From G963664225 sp964538065 (GTDB taxonomy: Bacteria; Verrucomicrobiota; Verrucomicrobiia; Limisphaerales; UBA1319): a stretch of DNA of 64,000 nt. Location of the stretch: assembly GCA_964538065.1 (NCBI GenBank), contig CAZIDG010000002.1, positions 62,001 to 126,000 on the forward strand, written 5' to 3'. The notes under the pieces were generated by a model that was given only the letters and a program-made list of their open reading frames with translations, did not search any database and was not told where the DNA came from. Below are positions 60,156 to 64,000 of this stretch, in pieces. The translations under genes and the position numbers were made by a program. Numbering within the stretch: position 1 is the stretch's first letter; the number at the start of each line of letters is the position of its first letter.

Positions 60156-60538
60156 TCGGGAAATGCTGCATTCCGCTAAGTCGAGTGGATTGGTCTGCTG
60201 ACGATTTCAAAAGAGCAGGGGGCAATCCTCAGCCTGTCTTTTGGACTCGTGAGTAAAAGAATTGCACAAAAAGGGTGGGGGAAGGGTGAGTGGCACCTTC
60301 CGCTTATGTTTACTGCGGGAATACCAAGGGAAGAAGGGCGAAGGCTCCTAAAGCAAGTTGGCGGTATTGTTGACGCCCATGAAATTCCATGAGATGCTCC
60401 ATGCCTGTTCCCTGAGTAAGTTGGTGATGGAGCTATTCCAGGCTCCGGACTAGCGGACGTGCATGCACGTCCTAGGTCTGGATGCAAGTCAGGTAATGAG
60501 GTGTCTGTCGGTCATAGTTTATTTTGATGGAATATTTT
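60156..60538. other. Unexplained intergenic region before the second Gfo/Idh gene
   Basis: 383 bp with several inverted repeats but no reading frame of protein character. The clearest is the 18-bp perfect palindrome at 60455-60472, listed separately. A GAAGG...CCTTC hairpin near 60285-60304 is also present. Confidence 0.45.
60455..60472. promoter_or_regulatory. Perfect 18-bp palindrome, possible operator
   Basis: GGACGTGCATGCACGTCC, perfectly symmetric, 66 bp upstream of the Gfo/Idh start. Dyad symmetry continues outward with bulges to CCAG/CTGG. The size and position fit an operator for a dimeric regulator, or the tip of a long hairpin. Confidence 0.4.
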
Positions 60539-61822
60539 ATGAACGATTCAACAACTGTAGCAAACGGCACGGATATCAATCGGCGCGAATTCATGAAAAC
60601 AACCGCGCGCGCTGCAGTCGCTGCCACTGCAGTGAGTGGTTTTCCGTTCATTTCCAATCGTGTTCTGGGTGCCAATGAAAGTCTTGGAGTCGGTTTCATT
60701 GGCGTCGGTGGACGCGGGACAAGCCACATCGCGACCGTTACACGTTTGATAAAGGACGGGGCCAACTTGCGCATCGTCGCAGTCAACGATGCTTACGATT
60801 TTCGCCTCCAGGAGGCGGCCCATCAGACGGGCGCCAAACCATATGCAAAGCACAAGGATTTGCTTGCGAGTAAGGATGTGGATATCGTGTGCATCGCTAC
60901 ACCTGATCGACTTCATGTGCCACAAGCCTTGGATGCCATCCGCGCAGGCAAGGATGTCTATTGTGAGAAACCGATGGGCCATTGGTCGCAAGCCAGTCTG
61001 AGCAAGGAGTTCTATCTGGAAACGAAGAAACTGGGGCGAGTCGTGCAAATAGGTAACCAGGGCAACTCGAGCCCCGCCTGGAAAAAAGTCGCGGAATTGG
61101 TCCAAAAAGGTGCCATCGGCAAAGTACAGCTTGTCCAGGCTGGATTCTATCGACTTGGTGATTGGGGTGAGCGCATGCCCATTCCAGATCGAAACGCAAA
61201 GCCAGGACCGGAGCTGGATTGGGAGGCGTTTTTAGGGGATGCGCCCAAGGTTCCCTTCACCGCGGACCGTTTTTTTAGCTGGAGAAAGTACCTCGATTAC
61301 GCAGGCGGGCCTTGCACCGATCTGTTTCCGCACGTTTTCACCCCGTTTGTCAGTGCTCTGCGACTCAAATTTCCTTCACTCGCAGTCGCCTCAGGCGGTA
61401 TTTTTAAATACACCACATATGATCGCGAGGTGCCCGACACCTTCAATATGTGCCTCGATTATCCGGAAAAGCTCTCCATTGTCATCGTCAACACCCTGGC
61501 CAATGAATACCCCACCGAACCCGCCATTCGCGGCGATGAGGGCACCATTACGTTGCAGAATCCAGGGAGTTGGAATGTTGGCTTCGACAGCATCACCTTG
61601 ATTCCTTTCAAAGGCGAGCCCCAGGTGATTCCTGCGGGGAAAATGGATGCCACCTACCCGCATTGGCAGAACTTCATCCATTGCGTGCGTACACGCGAAA
61701 AACCAGCAAGTGATGTCGAATTCGGCTACCAGGTGCAGGTGGCCCTGAATATGGCCATGCTGAGTTTTTTGAATAAAAAAGTGGCCCAGTTCGATTTCGA
61801 CAAGGAAATCATCGTGATCTAA
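60539..61822 (+). CDS. Tat-exported Gfo/Idh/MocA family oxidoreductase (second copy)
   Basis: 427 residues from the ATG at 60539; an ATG at 60527 is possible. Twin-arginine signal 'NRREFMKTTARAAVAATAVSG' region, then a Rossmann fold with 'GVGFIGVGGRGTSHI', 'CIATPDRLHVPQALDAIRAGKDVYCEKPMGHW', and a C-terminal domain with 'YLDYAGGPCTDLFPHVFTPFV'. It is shorter than the copy at 5171-6562 and belongs to a different branch of the family. Neighbours GH78 and DUF6807 suggest a sugar substrate such as rhamnose or a derivative (inference). Confidence 0.87.
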   Translation: MNDSTTVANGTDINRREFMKTTARAAVAATAVSGFPFISNRVLGANESLGVGFIGVGGRGTSHIATVTRLIKDGANLRIVAVNDAYDFRLQEAAHQTGAKPYAKHKDLLASKDVDIVCIATPDRLHVPQALDAIRAGKDVYCEKPMGHWSQASLSKEFYLETKKLGRVVQIGNQGNSSPAWKKVAELVQKGAIGKVQLVQAGFYRLGDWGERMPIPDRNAKPGPELDWEAFLGDAPKVPFTADRFFSWRKYLDYAGGPCTDLFPHVFTPFVSALRLKFPSLAVASGGIFKYTTYDREVPDTFNMCLDYPEKLSIVIVNTLANEYPTEPAIRGDEGTITLQNPGSWNVGFDSITLIPFKGEPQVIPAGKMDATYPHWQNFIHCVRTREKPASDVEFGYQVQVALNMAMLSFLNKKVAQFDFDKEIIVI

Positions 61823-61893
61823 AGAAAGGGGGTATTGGCCAATCCAATGACAATGGATTGAATATCCCAATAGACTGCTTCAGAAATATTCTT

Positions 61894-62847
61894 ATGAAAT
61901 TCATGGCTGTCTTGTTGTTTGCAGGTCTCTTTGGCTGCTCCGCAGCGGAAAACACCCTTCTGGAACTTGATGCCACCCAGCAGTCCGTGGCTTGGACCAT
62001 CCGCTACCATGGCCACAATGTCATGGTTTACTCATTTGCACCTGGAACCTACAAACCGTACGTCAAGGAACTCTGCACTCTCCGTGGCGACAATCTGCTT
62101 CGCGATGCGCCATCGGATCATTTGCACCACCATGCCCTCATGTATGGCATCGCAATCAATGGTGTTGATTTTTGGTCGGAAAAACCGGGTTGTGGCGTGC
62201 AGAAAGTCGTGAAAACGACTCAGCCTGAAATGACGCTCAACACACAAGGCAAGCTCCAGACCAGATTTACACAGGCGATTCATTGGCTTGCACCACAGGA
62301 CGCTTTTCTTCCCGATACATCCAAGGCGGCACTATTGATCGAACAGCGCACCCTGACATTGATCCTTGATGAGAAAACCTCGGAAACGGCATTGCATTGG
62401 GTTTCCAAGTTCGAGGTCGGATCAAAAACAAACCAGGTCAAACTGACGGGCGACATTTATTTCGGGTTGGGTGCGCGTTTTCGCCAGGATCTCGATCCGC
62501 TGGCGCGACACATCAATTCCGGCAACGTTCCTGACCTCAACGATCGAAGACAGGACGTGTCGGCCGGCAATTGGGGGTCCGTTTCTTTTGATATGCCAGG
62601 AGAACCAGCCACCTTCGTGATATACGGCCACCCTGATAATCCGGGAGGTCGCACACGCTTCTTCACCATGAAAATGCCGTTTGCCTATATCACAGCCACT
62701 CAAGGTCTGGATAAGGATCCACTTGTCTATCATTCCGGTGAGACATTCCAACTCCAATACACCGTCCTTCTTTATCCCGAAATTAAGTCTCCGGAATGGA
62801 TCGACAGTCGGGTCAAGTCAGGTTCTGACTCGGTTTTGGAGAAATGA
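61894..62847 (+). CDS. DUF6807 (PmoA-family) lipoprotein
   Basis: 317 residues from the ATG at 61894, which gives a lipoprotein signal with lipobox 'GLFGC'; an upstream TTG frame is less likely. The DUF6807 domain shows 'YKPYVKELCTLRGDNLLRDAPSDHLHHHALMYGIAINGVDFW', whose His-rich 'DHLHHH' motif looks like a metal site, and 'RFFTMKMPFAYITATQGLDK'. The family carries the name PmoA in databases but is not the methane monooxygenase subunit; its activity is unknown. It follows the Gfo/Idh gene by 71 nt, a pairing common in this phylum. Confidence 0.8.
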   Translation: MKFMAVLLFAGLFGCSAAENTLLELDATQQSVAWTIRYHGHNVMVYSFAPGTYKPYVKELCTLRGDNLLRDAPSDHLHHHALMYGIAINGVDFWSEKPGCGVQKVVKTTQPEMTLNTQGKLQTRFTQAIHWLAPQDAFLPDTSKAALLIEQRTLTLILDEKTSETALHWVSKFEVGSKTNQVKLTGDIYFGLGARFRQDLDPLARHINSGNVPDLNDRRQDVSAGNWGSVSFDMPGEPATFVIYGHPDNPGGRTRFFTMKMPFAYITATQGLDKDPLVYHSGETFQLQYTVLLYPEIKSPEWIDSRVKSGSDSVLEK

Positions 62848-62896
62848 TCTCCTTCCTTTTTTTGCTGGAACACAATGAAAGAAGTGAACGATTGTA

Positions 62897-62919
62897 TGTG
62901 GATGTACTCACAATCCACA
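62897..62919. terminator. Hairpin between convergent genes
   Basis: A 7-bp perfect stem TGTGGAT/ATCCACA (62897-62903 with 62913-62919), 9-nt loop, between the DUF6807 gene and the ABC-2 permease gene. No U-run, so the call is tentative. Confidence 0.35.
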
Positions 62920-62957
62920 CTCCAGGGGCGTCTGTGATCAATGGGCTTGAATGCTGA

Positions 62958-63782
62958 TTAGGAGCTTGCGCTGGTGTAATGGCGAAGGGCAAAGCGCCAC
63001 CATGTCTCCGACACGGCAAAGCATGCGAGGCTCATGCAAACAAGAAGCGCCATTTCCCATGGTGATCCCAGCCGTTGAGCCAGCAGTTTTGCCGGGACAT
63101 TGGCCACCAGCAGCATGGGTAATACAAGGGTGAACACGGTTTTAAACAAACCTCGAAACGCCTCGTCGGGTAATCGGGCGACATTGAATAAGTTGTAGTA
63201 CCCCCATACAAACCCTTGGGCGCGCACGGTCCAAAAACAGACGCTGGCCATTAAAAGCATCAGGGAATAATGGATCAGGATGCCGGCAATACATAGAAAA
63301 CCAAAACCCACCATTTCCAAAACACTGGGTGTGATATGCATTTGGCGCGCAGCATAGGCCATGACGCCGATGCCCGTGGCTGCATTAACAAAACCACCCA
63401 AATCCACCTGGCGCAATGAAACCATGAAACGGGTGTTCACGGGCAACAATAACATAAAATCCAGTTTTCCAGTACGGACCAGTTCAGAGAGATTTGCACA
63501 ATTGACCAAAAATATGGCTCCGAATGTCTGCTGAATGAAATGACTCGCCCCGATGAGCAGTACAACCTGCCACTTGGACCATGAAGCGATCCGATCCGTG
63601 TGCTGATAGATGACGGCTACAAAGGCGAGTTGGAGTGCGAACCAAAGCAGTTCCACAACGATCCACAGAATGAAATTGGATTTGAATCCCATCTCCCGCG
63701 CAACTGAGTTTCTCCAGAGCGAGGCGTATATCGAGAGATATCGTCGAAGCGTTCGGGTCATTTCAGCCTCCAACAGCTTCAT
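62958..63782 (-). CDS. ABC-2 type permease (DUF990-like)
   Basis: 274 residues with about six membrane helices. The opening 'RRYLSIYASLWRNSVAREMGFKSNFILWIVVELLW' and 'ELVRTGKLDFMLLLPVNTRFMVSLRQVDLGG' are typical of the DUF990/ABC-2 permeases, which usually occur as a pair with one ATPase. Its start overlaps the end of the partner permease gene by 20 nt. The ATPase would lie beyond the right edge. Cargo unknown; export of lipid, glycan or drug is typical. Confidence 0.82.
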   Translation of the reverse strand: MKLLEAEMTRTLRRYLSIYASLWRNSVAREMGFKSNFILWIVVELLWFALQLAFVAVIYQHTDRIASWSKWQVVLLIGASHFIQQTFGAIFLVNCANLSELVRTGKLDFMLLLPVNTRFMVSLRQVDLGGFVNAATGIGVMAYAARQMHITPSVLEMVGFGFLCIAGILIHYSLMLLMASVCFWTVRAQGFVWGYYNLFNVARLPDEAFRGLFKTVFTLVLPMLLVANVPAKLLAQRLGSPWEMALLVCMSLACFAVSETWWRFALRHYTSASS

Positions 63783-64000
63783 AATGCTTCACGCCTTGTT
63801 TCCAAATCCAGCGGGCAAGTGTATAGCTGGCCAGAACCCAGAATAGCTGCATGCAAAGTCCCCTCCATAAGGCGCCGCCAGTGACTTGTTCGAGAAAGAT
63901 GCTGGAGGGAAAGAAAAGCTCGTAGGCGAACGGTGTCCAATTCAATGCGCTGGCAAGGGCAGGGGGGAGAATGTCCAATGGGAATAAATGTCCCCCCACC
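63763..64000 (-). CDS. ABC-2 type permease, C-terminal part (cut by the window end)
   Basis: The frame is open to the right edge, so only about 79 C-terminal residues are visible. 'GHLFPLDILPPALASALNWTPFAYELFFPSSIFLEQV' is the characteristic ABC-2/DUF990 region ahead of the last membrane helix ('LCMQLFWVLASYTLARWIWKQG'). It is the first permease of the pair, overlapping the second by 20 nt. Confidence 0.78.
   Translation of the reverse strand, partial: VGGHLFPLDILPPALASALNWTPFAYELFFPSSIFLEQVTGGALWRGLCMQLFWVLASYTLARWIWKQGVKHYEAVGG

Noticed and set aside
61894..62847. Particulate methane monooxygenase subunit
   Set aside because: The database family name PmoA for DUF6807 is misleading. The protein is a soluble-type lipoprotein with a His-rich motif and none of the membrane helices of the true subunit.
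1..64000. CRISPR arrays, insertion sequences or prophage genes
   Set aside because: No regularly spaced direct repeats, transposases, integrases or phage structural genes were seen on either strand.

Overview
The window looks like chromosomal DNA of a free-living or sediment/soil-type member of the Verrucomicrobiota, most likely a Limisphaerales/Pedosphaera-like lineage. Supporting signs are an isolated prepilin-like protein with the family's H-X9-DG-type ending, many Tat-exported Gfo/Idh/MocA oxidoreductases, DUF4838 and DUF6807 proteins, large secreted glycosidases whose C-termini end in 'F(Y/F)RL', and long MoxR/DUF58/VWA operons. The assignment rests on protein style, not on a marker gene. 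No phage, transposon, integrase or CRISPR array is visible.

Layout. 1-1.3 kb: the end of a GT9 heptosyltransferase gene and a convergent Crp/Fnr regulator. 1.4-6.6 kb: tRNA-Pro(GGG), then a galactoside-use block (sugar porter, GH27 alpha-galactosidase, Tat-exported oxidoreductase) closed by a strong terminator. 6.7-15 kb (minus strand): a complete eight-gene Bat-type operon, moxR-DUF58-DUF4381-batA-batB-batC-batD-batE, mostly with overlapping stop/start codons. 15-18.8 kb: a GH9 glycosidase and panB. 18.9-22.8 kb: a five-gene envelope operon (glycine-zipper protein, LpoB-like activator, COG3014-like lipoprotein, YcfL-like lipoprotein, unknown exported protein). 22.8-28.5 kb: hcp, a CLC channel with CBS domains, a YdcF-like protein and the prepilin-like protein.

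28.8-35.9 kb holds DUF4838 and housekeeping genes: DHH phosphoesterase-rph-prmA, an Rrf2 regulator, and acylphosphatase-metallophosphoesterase-heptosyltransferase. 36-49.1 kb (minus strand) is the most unusual part. It is one ten-gene operon combining a PH-like membrane protein, a coiled-coil membrane protein, MoxR, DUF58, a four-helix-bundle protein, a BatA-like VWA protein, an iron-type ABC binding lipoprotein and two-domain permease without an ATPase, an NHL-repeat lipoprotein, and a 964-residue membrane protein with one intact and one degenerate VWA domain. 49-50.6 kb is gene-poor. 50.6-62.9 kb contains secreted proteins: a Ca-binding/Ig-type protein, a sialidase-like propeller, a 1098-residue protein of unknown function with a tandem N-terminal module, a GH78 rhamnosidase, a second Tat oxidoreductase and a DUF6807 lipoprotein. 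The right edge has two ABC-2 permease genes, one cut by the window end.

How it fits together: the cell appears to degrade plant or algal polysaccharide outside the cytoplasm (galactosides, rhamnosides, beta-glucans). It carries two paralogous MoxR/VWA chaperone-like systems at the membrane, and a likely nitric-oxide response in which the Crp/Fnr protein at the left end acts on hcp through a perfect CTTGAC-N4-GTCAAG box.
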